Assembly: GCA_029932915.1 (NCBI GenBank)
Contig: JAOZPE010000003.1
Location: 1 to 64,000 of the forward strand
DNA from: Candidatus Krumholzibacteriia bacterium
GTDB taxonomy: Bacteria > Krumholzibacteriota > Krumholzibacteriia > JAJRXK01
DNA: 64,000 bases
Reading direction: 5' to 3'
Below are positions 38,887 to 48,537 of this stretch, one piece after another (within the stretch, counting starts at the first letter, position 1; every line of letters begins with the position of its first letter). The notes beneath the pieces were generated by a model that saw only the letters and a program-made list of their open reading frames with translations, was not told where the DNA came from and did no database searches. The translations under genes and the position numbers were made by a program.

Positions 38887-40445
38887 CGGGAACGCTCCTG
38901 CAGCTCCAGCCCGGCCGGTCCGAGTTCGTCCAGGAGATCGCGGGCGAGCAATCCGGCCTCGCCCTGCCGCGCGGCCACGCGGTCGCCGGCCCTCCCGTGC
39001 AGCCAGGCGCCCAGACAGGCGGCCTCGAAACTCTCGTAGCCGGCGGCGAGAAGGGCGGTGATGACGCCGGAGAGGACGTCGCCGGTGCCCGCGCTGGCCA
39101 GCGCCGCATTGCCGGAGGCGATGACCGCCAGGCTGCCGTCGGGAGAAGCCACCATGGTTGGAGCACCCTTGTGCAGGACGACGCAACCCAGCCCGGCCGC
39201 GACCCGCCGCAGGGTCTCCACCCTTCCAGCGCCCAGGTCGAGCGGCTCGGGGAAGAGCCTCTGCAGCTCCCCGCTGTGGGGGGTGATCACCGAACCCTCG
39301 GGCAGTTTCAGGGGACGCTGCATGCGCCCGAAGGCGTTCAGGCCGTCGGCGTCGACGACCATGGGCACATCCAGCCGCTCCGCCGCATCGCAGGCCAGCG
39401 AGGCGGTGGCCAGGTCCGCCCCCAACCCGACCCCCAGCAGCACCGCCCGGTGGCGTCCGGCCCGCTCGAGGATCTCGGGCAGTACCTCCGGAGACAAGCC
39501 TCCCTCGGCCGTCTCGCTGCACGGATGCACGAGGACCTCCAGGCAGGCGCCGTCGACGGCCAGGCGCTGGCTGCCGGGCACCATGGCCTCCACCAGGCCC
39601 CCCCCCGCCCGCATCGCGCCCAGACAGGCCAGGGCCACCGCGCCGGACATGCCCATGCTGCCGCCGACCACCAGCAGGCTGCCGACCGAATACTTGTGGG
39701 CGTCGATCGGACGGGGACGCCACCAACCGGCGGCCAGGGTGCGGTCGACGTACAGGGCCGCTCGCTCGTCCCCCTCCACCTGGCGGCGGACGATATCCGC
39801 GGGAATCTCCAGGTCGACGAATTCCACCCGCCCGGAATGGCTTCTCCCCGGCGGAAGGAAGAGCCCCCACTTCACCAGCCCGAAGGTGCAGGTGAGGTCG
39901 GCCACCACCGCGGTGGGGTCGATCGCCCCGGTGGTGGAATCGAGTCCGCTGGGAACGTCGAGGGAGAGCACACGCCGGCCGCTCGCGTTGACCGCCTCGA
40001 TCAGGTGGAGGAAACGGCCCTTCAGCGGAGGACGGAAACCCGTGCCGAGGATGCCGTCGACCAGCAGGCGCCCCGGGTACTGGCGATCGAGACGCTCGAG
40101 ATCGGCGGCGGCGTCCTCGCCGGCGAACTCCATGGGAATGCCCGCCTCGCGGGCGCGGTGCAGATTCGTCAGCGCCTCGCCCTGGTAGCGCTCCTCCTCC
40201 GCGAGGAGCAGGACCCGCACCGCATGACCTTCCCCGTGCAGCAGACGGGCCACGACCAGGGCGTCCCCGCCGTTGTTGCCGCGGCCGACCAGGACCAGGG
40301 TGGTCCCCCACAGCCAGGTGGGGCGCTCGAGCAGCGCACGGACCGCGCCGGCCCCGGCGCGTTCCATCAGTTGGATTCCGGCGATGCCGGCCTCGATCGC
40401 ACGCGCATCGAGGGCTCGCACCGTCGCCGCATCGACGACAAACAT
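38883..40445 (-). CDS. nnr: Bifunctional NAD(P)H-hydrate epimerase / dehydratase
   Basis: GIQLMERAG...LVGRGNNGGDALVVARLL...DGILGTGFRPPLKG...LDVPSGLDSTTGAI...VVDADGLNAF...VITPHSGELQRLF...GTGDVLSGVITALLAAG. Confidence 0.94.
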   Translation of the reverse strand: MFVVDAATVRALDARAIEAGIAGIQLMERAGAGAVRALLERPTWLWGTTLVLVGRGNNGGDALVVARLLHGEGHAVRVLLLAEEERYQGEALTNLHRAREAGIPMEFAGEDAAADLERLDRQYPGRLLVDGILGTGFRPPLKGRFLHLIEAVNASGRRVLSLDVPSGLDSTTGAIDPTAVVADLTCTFGLVKWGLFLPPGRSHSGRVEFVDLEIPADIVRRQVEGDERAALYVDRTLAAGWWRPRPIDAHKYSVGSLLVVGGSMGMSGAVALACLGAMRAGGGLVEAMVPGSQRLAVDGACLEVLVHPCSETAEGGLSPEVLPEILERAGRHRAVLLGVGLGADLATASLACDAAERLDVPMVVDADGLNAFGRMQRPLKLPEGSVITPHSGELQRLFPEPLDLGAGRVETLRRVAAGLGCVVLHKGAPTMVASPDGSLAVIASGNAALASAGTGDVLSGVITALLAAGYESFEAACLGAWLHGRAGDRVAARQGEAGLLARDLLDELGPAGLELQERSR

Positions 40446-40513
40446 GCCTGCCTCCCTTTCCCCCACCACCGGTGGTGGGGCTTTGGGCCCAATGATGGTA
40501 GAGTCGGCCGGCC

Positions 40514-41329
40514 ATGACCAGCCCGAGTCCTCCGACCCGTCCCTTCCTGGAGATCTACGGCTTCACCCGGCTCTTCGTGCTGGCGATGGCCCTGGTCTTC
40601 CTGCACCTGGCCCTGGTGGGCAGCCTGCAGGAGGTCTTCCCCTACGAGATGTCCGCCCTGCTGGTGTCCAGCCTCCTGCTGCTGGCCGGATTCCCCCTCC
40701 TGCTCGTGCGCATCCTGGGGCAGAGCCCCCGGGACACCTTCCATCTGAAGGGCCTGCGACCTTCCACCTTCCTGCTGCTGAGTCTGCTGACGGTGGCCGC
40801 GGTGGTGCCCATCGATCTGCTGACCGCCTGGAACATGCGGCTCGTGCCTCCACCGGACGATCTGGCGGCCACGCTCGCGCAGCTGCAACCCCACGGTCCG
40901 GGTCAGTGGATCATCGCGCTCGCGGCGGCCAGCGTGGCCGCCCCCCTGGGCGAGGAGATCGTCTTCCGCGGGATGCTCCAGCAGTCGGCGCTCGGCCACA
41001 TGGCTCCGACCGAGGCGGTCCTGCTCTGCGCCTTCCTCTTCGCGGCCGTCCACCTGCAGGTGTACGCCCTGCTGGGTCTGTTGTCGGTGGGCGTGATCGC
41101 CGGAGTGATCTTCCTCCGGACACGATCGCTCACCGCCTCCATCTACTTCCACGGCCTCTACAATCTGATCAGTCTCCTCTCCCTGGGCTTCGGCCAGGGA
41201 GAGGAGACGGGCCTCGCGGACAAACCCCTGGGTCTGCCACTGGCGGTGGTGGGGCTGGCGGTCGTGATCTGGGTCCTGCGCCGACTGGGTTCGGACGCGT
41301 CCACCGAGTCTACTTGGAAGACTGGATGA
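40514..41329 (+). CDS. CPBP family intramembrane metalloprotease
   Basis: APLGEEIVFRGMLQ (EExxxR), later FAAVHLQ and SLTASIYFHGLYNLI motifs; multiple TM segments. Confidence 0.9.
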   Translation: MTSPSPPTRPFLEIYGFTRLFVLAMALVFLHLALVGSLQEVFPYEMSALLVSSLLLLAGFPLLLVRILGQSPRDTFHLKGLRPSTFLLLSLLTVAAVVPIDLLTAWNMRLVPPPDDLAATLAQLQPHGPGQWIIALAAASVAAPLGEEIVFRGMLQQSALGHMAPTEAVLLCAFLFAAVHLQVYALLGLLSVGVIAGVIFLRTRSLTASIYFHGLYNLISLLSLGFGQGEETGLADKPLGLPLAVVGLAVVIWVLRRLGSDASTESTWKTG

Positions 41330-41504
41330 GGGGCCGACCCAGGCTGATCTCCCCGTTGTCGATGCGGATGTTGAACCCGCAGTGGGGATTGTTGCAGACC
41401 CAGGCTTTGTACTGGATGGGCGCTCCGTCCCGGCCGTAGTCCGAGAGCGGCAGCAAGACACCCTTCTCACATTGCAGACAGGTGGGGAATTCCTTCATCG
41501 CCAT
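41310..41504 (-). CDS. Small zinc-ribbon-like protein of unknown function
   Basis: MAMKEFPTCLQCEKGVLLPLSDYGRDGAPIQYKAWVCNNPHCGFNIRIDNGEISLGRPLIQSSK: CxxC...CxxxxC; strong own promoter. Confidence 0.7.
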   Translation of the reverse strand: MAMKEFPTCLQCEKGVLLPLSDYGRDGAPIQYKAWVCNNPHCGFNIRIDNGEISLGRPLIQSSK

Positions 41505-41580
41505 GTCCAGGCCCCGTCCGCCGACGGCGACGGGGCTCTCACCTCCCTCTCACTGGGACAACGAGGATCACCTCGCAGGG

Positions 41581-41610
41581 ATTATCCCCAGGCCGGAAAA
41601 AGCATGTCAA
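41581..41610 (-). promoter_or_regulatory. Sigma70 promoter for the zinc-ribbon gene
   Basis: TTGACA - 18 nt - GATAAT on the minus strand. Confidence 0.6.
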
Positions 41611-41627
41611 GGACCGATCCGTGCTTC

Positions 41628-42920
41628 TCAGGTCTTCTGGGGCTTCTTCTTCGCCGCTGGAAAGAGGACGTTGTTGAGGATGAGACGGTAACCCGGGGAA
41701 TTCGGATGCAGATCGAGATCGGTGGGTGGATCACCGACGGCGTGGGTGTAGTCCTCCGGATCGTGCCCTCCGTAGAAGGTGAAGGTGCCCTTGCCCGCGT
41801 TTCCGTGCAGGTACTTCACTTCGTCGGCGCCCTCCACCTCGGCCAGGATGACCACGCTGTCCTTGATGAGATCCTTCCGGAAGGCGGTGGTCTGGCCCAT
41901 GAAACCGTTGATCACGTCGACGTGGTCCTGGGTGAGCATGGTCGCCACCGGATCGATCTTGGCCGAGAAGTCGAAGAGCGTGAAGTAGTCGGCCTCGGGC
42001 CCCCGCAGCCGGGCGTAGTCGGAGGTGTCGATGTTGCTGAACTCGTACTTCAGGGGATCGGGATACACGGTGAAGTTCTCGAAGGCCAGACACCGGCCGA
42101 AGTCGAGTTTCTCCTGGAAATCGGGATCGACCGGTGTCCCGTCGAAGGGGGTGTCGACGAAATCGACGCCCAGGCCGGCCAGGGCGATGTCGTAGGTGTC
42201 CGTCGCCGAGCACATCGCGAACAGGAATCCACCGTTGAGAACGTACTCCTTGATGGTCAGGGCGACGGCGCCCTTCAGTTCGCGGACGGTCTTGAAACCG
42301 TTGGCGCGGGCGATGGTCTCGAACAGCTTCTTCTGCTGCTTGTACCAGGGCTGGTCGTGGAATGAGGCGTAGAACTTCCCGTACTGGCCGGTGAAGTCCT
42401 CGTGGTGCAGGTGCAGCCAGTCGTAGTTGCTCAGTTCACCTGCGAGCACCTCGGTGTCGAAGAGGGTATCGAAGTCGATCTCCGCGTAGCTCAGCGCCAG
42501 GGTGACCGCGTCGTCCCATGGTTGGAAGTTCGGAGGAGCATAGATGGCGATGCGCGGCGGCACCTCCAGCAACACCTCCTCCATGTTCGAGCGCGCGATG
42601 GTCTGGCGGATGCGGGCCACCTCGCCGGCGCCCACCCTCTCGGTGGACACCCCCATCACCCGGGCCTCCATCTCCAGGGAGAGGCCGCCGGGAAAGAGGA
42701 AGCTGCCACCCCGGTAGTTCAACAACCAACTGACCTTCATGCCCCGCTTGAGCGCCTTGAAGGCGAGGCCATAGGCCTTCAGGTGGTTGGCCTGGCTCAG
42801 GTCCATGGGCACCAGCAGATCGGCCGCCTGCGCCGAACGTTCGGCCATGGCCAGACCCAGAAGGACCACGAGAGCGCAGATCAGGGCACCCGCTCGAAGC
42901 AGCGCAGGACGTCGTCTCAC
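41628..42920 (-). CDS. Exported protein of the family often labelled 'asparagine synthetase B' in Bacteroidota (function unknown)
   Basis: Signal peptide; DLLVPMDLSQANHLKAYGLAFKALKRGMKVSWLLNYRGGSFLFP...GGFLFAMCSATDTYDIALAG; family recalled from memory, not searched. Confidence 0.7.
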   Translation of the reverse strand: MRRRPALLRAGALICALVVLLGLAMAERSAQAADLLVPMDLSQANHLKAYGLAFKALKRGMKVSWLLNYRGGSFLFPGGLSLEMEARVMGVSTERVGAGEVARIRQTIARSNMEEVLLEVPPRIAIYAPPNFQPWDDAVTLALSYAEIDFDTLFDTEVLAGELSNYDWLHLHHEDFTGQYGKFYASFHDQPWYKQQKKLFETIARANGFKTVRELKGAVALTIKEYVLNGGFLFAMCSATDTYDIALAGLGVDFVDTPFDGTPVDPDFQEKLDFGRCLAFENFTVYPDPLKYEFSNIDTSDYARLRGPEADYFTLFDFSAKIDPVATMLTQDHVDVINGFMGQTTAFRKDLIKDSVVILAEVEGADEVKYLHGNAGKGTFTFYGGHDPEDYTHAVGDPPTDLDLHPNSPGYRLILNNVLFPAAKKKPQKT

Positions 42921-44923
42921 GGCAGCTCATCCTCCTTCTTCTTCCCACTCGCCTTGGCCGAGGATGTGAGCGCGCGGATCTTGTCGCGGACCCGTTCGGC
43001 GAAGACATAGTCCTCGTGATCCTCGAGCAGGCCCTCCCAGATCCGCCGCGCCTGCCCCGGCCGACCGGTGCGCAGCAGGAGATCGCCCTTCAGCTCCAGC
43101 GCAATCGGAACCTGTCGGCTCTCGGGGTCCTCGCTCAACAGCCGGTCGATGGATGCGATCGCCGCCTTCTCGTTTCCCTTGCCGAGATCGTCACGGGCCA
43201 GTTCCAGCAGCGCACGTGAGCGCAGCACCGTCGATTCGCTGCGGCTCATCGCCTCCAGTTCGGCCCGCAGGGAATCGTCGGCGGCGGTGATGCGGAAGTA
43301 GAGCGCGCGGCCGAAGTGGCGGAGACCCTCCTGGTCGTTCTTCCCCATGAGCTCCTCGGCCAGGACCAACGCGAGCTGGAGCGCATCGTTGGTGTAGTCG
43401 GCCGAAGGTGACTCGAAGGCCACTGCACTCAGGCGCTCCTTGGCCCGCTGGAAGTGGCCGCCCATGAGATCGAGCTGTCCGAGGTGGTAGTGGGCCCGGC
43501 CCTGGCCCTCCACGAAGTCCATGTCCTGACCCATCTTCTCGAAGAGGCTGCGCGCCCGGGTCGTGTCGCCCGCGGCCATCCAGGCCCGGCCGAGTTCCAT
43601 CCGTGCGGCATGGAGCTGCACCTTGCTCGCATTGGGATCGACCTGGATCCTCCGCAGCAGGGCGATGGCATCGTCCGGACGGTGAAGCTCATCGATGTAG
43701 GCCCCGCTCAGCCGCAAGAGGGAGGCGGTGACCCCCTGGTCGTGGGGGAAACGCCGGGCCATGTCCAGGATCGTCCGGCGAAATCCGTTCAATGCCTCCT
43801 CCTTCTCGGATCGAGGCAAGGCGTCGAAGCCCTCGCTCTCCAGCAGGGCGAGCCAGCTCTGGACGAGGGTCTCGTAGGCCTTCGCCTGCAGCGAGCGGCC
43901 GAGGCGGCCGTTGCGGAGGAGCCCGGTGAGGATGGTCTGGCTCAGGTACAGTTTCCGGCGCGTCATCTCCGCGCTGAGGTCGGGCAGACGGCTCTCGGCC
44001 ACGCAACTCCGCGCGGTCTGCAGGAGATCGGAGCTCATCGACGCATCGGCCATCAGCCGATCGATCGATGCGCGGGCCTCCTCCTCGTTGCCTTCCATCT
44101 GATCCAGCTCGGCGAGCAGGAGACGCAACTGGGGTACGTCGGGGTGTCCGGCGGCGGCCTCCTCCACCACCTTCACGACGGCCTCGGCCTGCTCGGGCCG
44201 ATCGGCGAGGAGATCGAGGATCCGCGAGCGCATCAGGGCCAGATTCATCGGATGGTCGACGATCACCCGTGTGAACTCCCCGGCCGCCTCGACCACCCGC
44301 CCTTCCTCCGCGTAGAGGACACCCAGTTGCTGGGCGAAGACACCGGGATCCCCGCTGCGGGAACGGGCCTGCAGGAGGACCTCGATGGCCGCGGCGTTCT
44401 CGTCGTGCCGCCTCAGGATGGAAGCCACCATGCGCGCATAGGATTCCTCATCGGGATGGGAGTCGACGATGGCCTGCAACTGGGCCATGGCCTCGTCCCG
44501 CCGGCCCCGCTCGAAACGGGCCTCGGCGAGCAGGCGGCGCAGGGCGACGGTGTCCGATCCGGAAGCGTTCTGCAGCTGCCGGGTGATCAGCGCATCGAGT
44601 TCCTCGAAGCGGCCCATGTCCCGGTACAGCCGGGCCAGACGCCACACCACCCGCGAATCGTCTCCGCCCTCGGCGATCCACGCCTCCAGGAGGGCGCCGG
44701 CGCGCGCATCCTGTCCGAGAATCACCCACTGCTCGGCCTGCTGCAGCACCTGCTCGGCCGTCTTCGATCCACCGTCGGCCACCGGGGCGGACGGAGTCTC
44801 CGGCGCCGCGGGCTCGGGTGTCCTGCCCTCGGCCCCGGCCGGGGCGGGCCATCCCCCCACCGCCGCGATCAGGACCGATCCCATCAGGAGAACGGCGACC
44901 AGGATTCCATGCCTTCGACTCAA
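42917..44923 (-). CDS. Exported TPR-repeat protein
   Basis: Signal-like HGILVAVLLMGSVLIAAVGGWPAPAGAEG; many TPR-like helices; TTG start overlapping the DUF4175 stop. Confidence 0.75.
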   Translation of the reverse strand: MSRRHGILVAVLLMGSVLIAAVGGWPAPAGAEGRTPEPAAPETPSAPVADGGSKTAEQVLQQAEQWVILGQDARAGALLEAWIAEGGDDSRVVWRLARLYRDMGRFEELDALITRQLQNASGSDTVALRRLLAEARFERGRRDEAMAQLQAIVDSHPDEESYARMVASILRRHDENAAAIEVLLQARSRSGDPGVFAQQLGVLYAEEGRVVEAAGEFTRVIVDHPMNLALMRSRILDLLADRPEQAEAVVKVVEEAAAGHPDVPQLRLLLAELDQMEGNEEEARASIDRLMADASMSSDLLQTARSCVAESRLPDLSAEMTRRKLYLSQTILTGLLRNGRLGRSLQAKAYETLVQSWLALLESEGFDALPRSEKEEALNGFRRTILDMARRFPHDQGVTASLLRLSGAYIDELHRPDDAIALLRRIQVDPNASKVQLHAARMELGRAWMAAGDTTRARSLFEKMGQDMDFVEGQGRAHYHLGQLDLMGGHFQRAKERLSAVAFESPSADYTNDALQLALVLAEELMGKNDQEGLRHFGRALYFRITAADDSLRAELEAMSRSESTVLRSRALLELARDDLGKGNEKAAIASIDRLLSEDPESRQVPIALELKGDLLLRTGRPGQARRIWEGLLEDHEDYVFAERVRDKIRALTSSAKASGKKKEDELP

Positions 44924-47900
44924 GGTGTCCTTCCCTCCCCCAACTCTCCCTGGATGCGGCGGAAGTAGCGGCGCACCTCGTCCTGGTACTCGCGGGGAGC
45001 CCGCCCGGGGGCGCGCCACCGGCGAATCTGCTGGTCGGCGGAGAGCTCGTCGGCCGCCCCCGTACTTCCCTCCTGCCCGCCGAAGAGCCGGCGGCCCGTC
45101 TTCGACTCGCGACGACGCGCGTAGTCGCGTTCACGGACGGACTTCTCCGCGTCGAGCAGGCGGGAGAGGATGCGATCCTGCAGACGCCGGGTCTCGGGCG
45201 TGATGCGACCGTCGTCGAGCATCTCCTCCTCCCGCCTCATGTCCTCCCCCAGACGCTGGAGATCGCCCAGCACCTTGCGCTGGTCCTCGAGCGAGCGGCG
45301 GAACTCCTCCAACTGCCGTCGGATCTGCTCCTGCATCGCCTTCAGTTGGGCGAGCTGACGGCGCTCCTCTCCACTCAGTCCGGCCTGCGACCTGCGCTGC
45401 AACTCCTCGGTCATCGAGTTCAAACGGGACTGTTGCTCGACCATCTGCTGCATCTGCTGCGAGGCGCTGCCCCCTCCACTGCCCTCTCCCTGCTGCTGTG
45501 CGGTGGTCAAGAGCCCGATGACCACCTGGTTCATCATGCCCATCGAGGTCTCGGCCTCCGTGCGCGCCCGCTTGGGCCGGGCGGCCTCCATCCTCCGGAC
45601 CGTGGTCTCCATCGCCTCGACGAGTTCGCGCAGACTCTCCAGGAGTCTCTCGCCGACGAAGAAATTCTGCGAGGCCAGGCGGGCCAGATCGTCCGACAGG
45701 CGTCGGGTGCTTCGGGTGAGGTGGAACTGACGCCGGGTCAACGGGGTCAGGCGTTGATCGTTGACCCCCGTGTCGAGGGCATGAACGATCGCCTCCTCCT
45801 CGAAGCTGATCTGCAGGAGGTCGTAGGCGGTCTTCTGGAGGGTGTCGACCGCGAACTTCATGCTGGCCTGGGTCATCCCCTTCTGCCCTTTGGCCAGGAC
45901 CTGGTAGAGCGAGATGAGTTGCTTCATCGCCTCGTCCATCGACTTCCTGGTTTCCTCCCACTGCTCCTCGCTCATGCGGCGGCGCGCCTCCTCCATCGAC
46001 TGTGAGGACGAGCCCCCGTTCTCCATCTGCCGCAGGGCCTCCTCCAGCGCCTTGCGCATCTCCTCGGCCGAGGCGTCCGGCATCTCCTGCGATTCCATCT
46101 GCTCCTTGAGTTCATCGAGCCGCTGGCGGAGTTTCTTCTCCAGTTCCTCCGTCCGCCGTGCCAGCTCCTCCTGGAGACGGGCCAGCTCCTCCTCGCTCAT
46201 CTGGGAGTGCTCGTCGCCCGCCTTCTCCTTCGCGCCATTCCTCCGTCCACTTCCGGTCGAATCAGCCGGGGCTTCGAGCTTCCTGGCTTCCTTGCCGCCC
46301 TCGTCCATCTCCGACGAGGGTTTCGATGCCGACTCACTCTTCGGGAGTCTGTCCTGCAGTTCCTGCTGGCGGGCGAGGTACTCGCGGGCCTCCTCCACCA
46401 GATCGCTCATCGCCTTCTCCCGTTCGAGCTGACGCAACAGCGACAGGGTGCGGTCCAGCCGGCGGTTCATTTCCTCCTGATCCCCGGTGGCCTCCTCCAT
46501 CGCCCGGCGCAGCTCGTCGGGTGAGAGCTGTCCCATCGCCTCGTCCATGGCCTTCAGATAGGACTGCAGACTCTCGTCCTGCAGGCTCTCCAGCAGTTCC
46601 TGGACGGTCTCCATCTTCTCCAGCAGGGCCATCTCCCCCGAGTTGTTGCGCTGGAATTCCTCGAGCTGCGCCTGCATGCGTTCGGCCGACCGGCGGGCCT
46701 GGCGTCTCAGCTCCTCCTGATCCTTCAGCAGCTCCTCGATCTCCTGACGGCGGGCCCAGTCCGGTTCGGGGTTCTTCATCAACTCGCGGCGCAGGCGCTC
46801 GAGGTCGCTCTGCAGCTCTTCTCCCTTGTGGAGCATCTCCCCCAGTTCGTCGCGCTGCAGCGTCGACCGTTCGCGCTGTTCATGGAGCACCTCGGCGATG
46901 GTGGGCAGGCGAAGGGTGTGCACCCGGCTGCGGCCCCGTTGACCGCCGCCCGGTTTGTCGTCGACCGCCTCGAGACAGTAGCTCAGTGCATCGCCGGGAA
47001 AGAGTTCGAGCTCGCCGAGTCTCCACTCGAAGGACAGAGCGAGTTCGCGGCGGCCGGCATCCACCTGAAGCCGTCCGATCGAACTGTCCGGCGCGGCGGG
47101 GCCGCCCCCCTTCACCAGGTTCATCCGTTTCCATCGCCGGGCGTCGCTGCGCCGCCAGAGCAGATCGATCCTCCGCAGACCCACATCGTCCATCGCCACC
47201 CCTTCGATCCCCACCCGCAACTGGCGGTCGAGGGTGAGATCGAGCTGCGGGCGGGTGATCTTCACCGTGGGAAGCTCGTCGGGCACCGCCACCACGTGAT
47301 AGACCGCGGCGCCTTCGCTCTCACCTCCCTGCCGGTCGACGAGCAGCAGGGAGAAATCCAGGTCGTCCAGCACGGTGAGGGTGTCGGCGAAGCTGGGGCC
47401 GTCCACCGCCAGCTCGACGGGATCGGCCGGCGGGCTGATCCGTCGCGCATGCCGAAGGGGCGTGCTGGCCTCGCCGCGGAGGAAGAGACGGCTGCCCGCA
47501 AGCACCTCCACCGTCGGCGCCAGCGGTTTCCACGGCTGCGGAGGATGTCCGGTGTAGGCGGGCGGAACGACACGGAGCTCCACCGTGCGGATCACCGGAC
47601 GTTCGCGGACCACGACCCGATACACCGGGGTGAGGAGCTCGCCCTTGCGGAAACGATAGCGGAAGGGATCGCTCGCCTGCGGGATGACGCCCTCCCAGCT
47701 CAGATAGGGGGCGTGGAGGCGGTCCAGGGTGCGCAGGGTGGTGTCCATCTGCTGCCAGTAGTCGCCGGTCCAGGAGACCTCCAGGCGGACCGCCGGGTCG
47801 CCCCCGATGAGATCGCGTGCACGCAGACGCACCACACTGCCCACCGGCACGGAGAGATCACCGTCGAGGGCGTAGAGTCCGGTGGTCGGTGCCGTCCGCT

Positions 47901-48489
47901 TCAGGCGGGACGGATGGCTCAGGGCTTCCAGGGTGGCATCGATCCGCCGGGGCGCGGTCAGCCCGAGAACCAGCCAGACCGTGATCGCCAGCACCGCCAG
48001 GGTGAAATGGGAGAACAGGCGAGGCAGCGGGATGCGCGCGGCCAGGGGACGCGCCTCGACGCTGCGGCGCGCGCGCCGCAGGACCTCCTCGACGAGTTCC
48101 TCGGACACCCCACCCGCCACCGGGGCCTCTTCTCCCGAACCGGTGAACTCGACGGCCGCCACCAGCAGGTTGTCCAGGCTCTCGTGCCGCTCCACCACGA
48201 GACTGAAGTCCCGCAGACCCCGAAGCCTCGACAGGGGCAACACGGCCTCGACCACCACGATCCACAGTGCGGCACCCACGAGCGCCACCTGGAAGATCCG
48301 CGCCGCCAGCGGACCCACCTGCGGCCAGCCGTCCACCGAGAGGACCGCCCCCAGGGCCAGCAGACCCGTCGCGGCGATCACTGCGACTGCGGCGTTGGCG
48401 ACGATGCGCAGACGCAGACCCCGCAGTTCCCGCTCGAGCCGGCGGCGCAGGACGGCGGCGTCGGGATTCACACGGGGAGGGGTCTTCAT
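44920..48489 (-). CDS. DUF4175 family membrane protein with long coiled-coil C-terminus
   Basis: 1189 aa; N-terminal TM pairs, Ig-like middle, very long Glu/Arg/Gln-rich helical region; adjacency to DUF4159. Confidence 0.75.
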   Translation of the reverse strand: MKTPPRVNPDAAVLRRRLERELRGLRLRIVANAAVAVIAATGLLALGAVLSVDGWPQVGPLAARIFQVALVGAALWIVVVEAVLPLSRLRGLRDFSLVVERHESLDNLLVAAVEFTGSGEEAPVAGGVSEELVEEVLRRARRSVEARPLAARIPLPRLFSHFTLAVLAITVWLVLGLTAPRRIDATLEALSHPSRLKRTAPTTGLYALDGDLSVPVGSVVRLRARDLIGGDPAVRLEVSWTGDYWQQMDTTLRTLDRLHAPYLSWEGVIPQASDPFRYRFRKGELLTPVYRVVVRERPVIRTVELRVVPPAYTGHPPQPWKPLAPTVEVLAGSRLFLRGEASTPLRHARRISPPADPVELAVDGPSFADTLTVLDDLDFSLLLVDRQGGESEGAAVYHVVAVPDELPTVKITRPQLDLTLDRQLRVGIEGVAMDDVGLRRIDLLWRRSDARRWKRMNLVKGGGPAAPDSSIGRLQVDAGRRELALSFEWRLGELELFPGDALSYCLEAVDDKPGGGQRGRSRVHTLRLPTIAEVLHEQRERSTLQRDELGEMLHKGEELQSDLERLRRELMKNPEPDWARRQEIEELLKDQEELRRQARRSAERMQAQLEEFQRNNSGEMALLEKMETVQELLESLQDESLQSYLKAMDEAMGQLSPDELRRAMEEATGDQEEMNRRLDRTLSLLRQLEREKAMSDLVEEAREYLARQQELQDRLPKSESASKPSSEMDEGGKEARKLEAPADSTGSGRRNGAKEKAGDEHSQMSEEELARLQEELARRTEELEKKLRQRLDELKEQMESQEMPDASAEEMRKALEEALRQMENGGSSSQSMEEARRRMSEEQWEETRKSMDEAMKQLISLYQVLAKGQKGMTQASMKFAVDTLQKTAYDLLQISFEEEAIVHALDTGVNDQRLTPLTRRQFHLTRSTRRLSDDLARLASQNFFVGERLLESLRELVEAMETTVRRMEAARPKRARTEAETSMGMMNQVVIGLLTTAQQQGEGSGGGSASQQMQQMVEQQSRLNSMTEELQRRSQAGLSGEERRQLAQLKAMQEQIRRQLEEFRRSLEDQRKVLGDLQRLGEDMRREEEMLDDGRITPETRRLQDRILSRLLDAEKSVRERDYARRRESKTGRRLFGGQEGSTGAADELSADQQIRRWRAPGRAPREYQDEVRRYFRRIQGELGEGRTP

Positions 48490-48537
48490 GACGATCGTGT
48501 CCTCACAAGATGATCACAGGTGCCGCCGAAGCGACGA

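Noticed and set aside
38887-40515. N-terminal part of the 881-aa ORF ending in TsaD
   Set aside because: Out-of-frame reading of nnr; TsaD starts at the TTG at 38886.
41628-42920. Functional asparagine synthetase
   Set aside because: The protein has a signal peptide and lacks an N-terminal catalytic Cys and PP-loop SGGxDS motif, so the usual family label is misleading.
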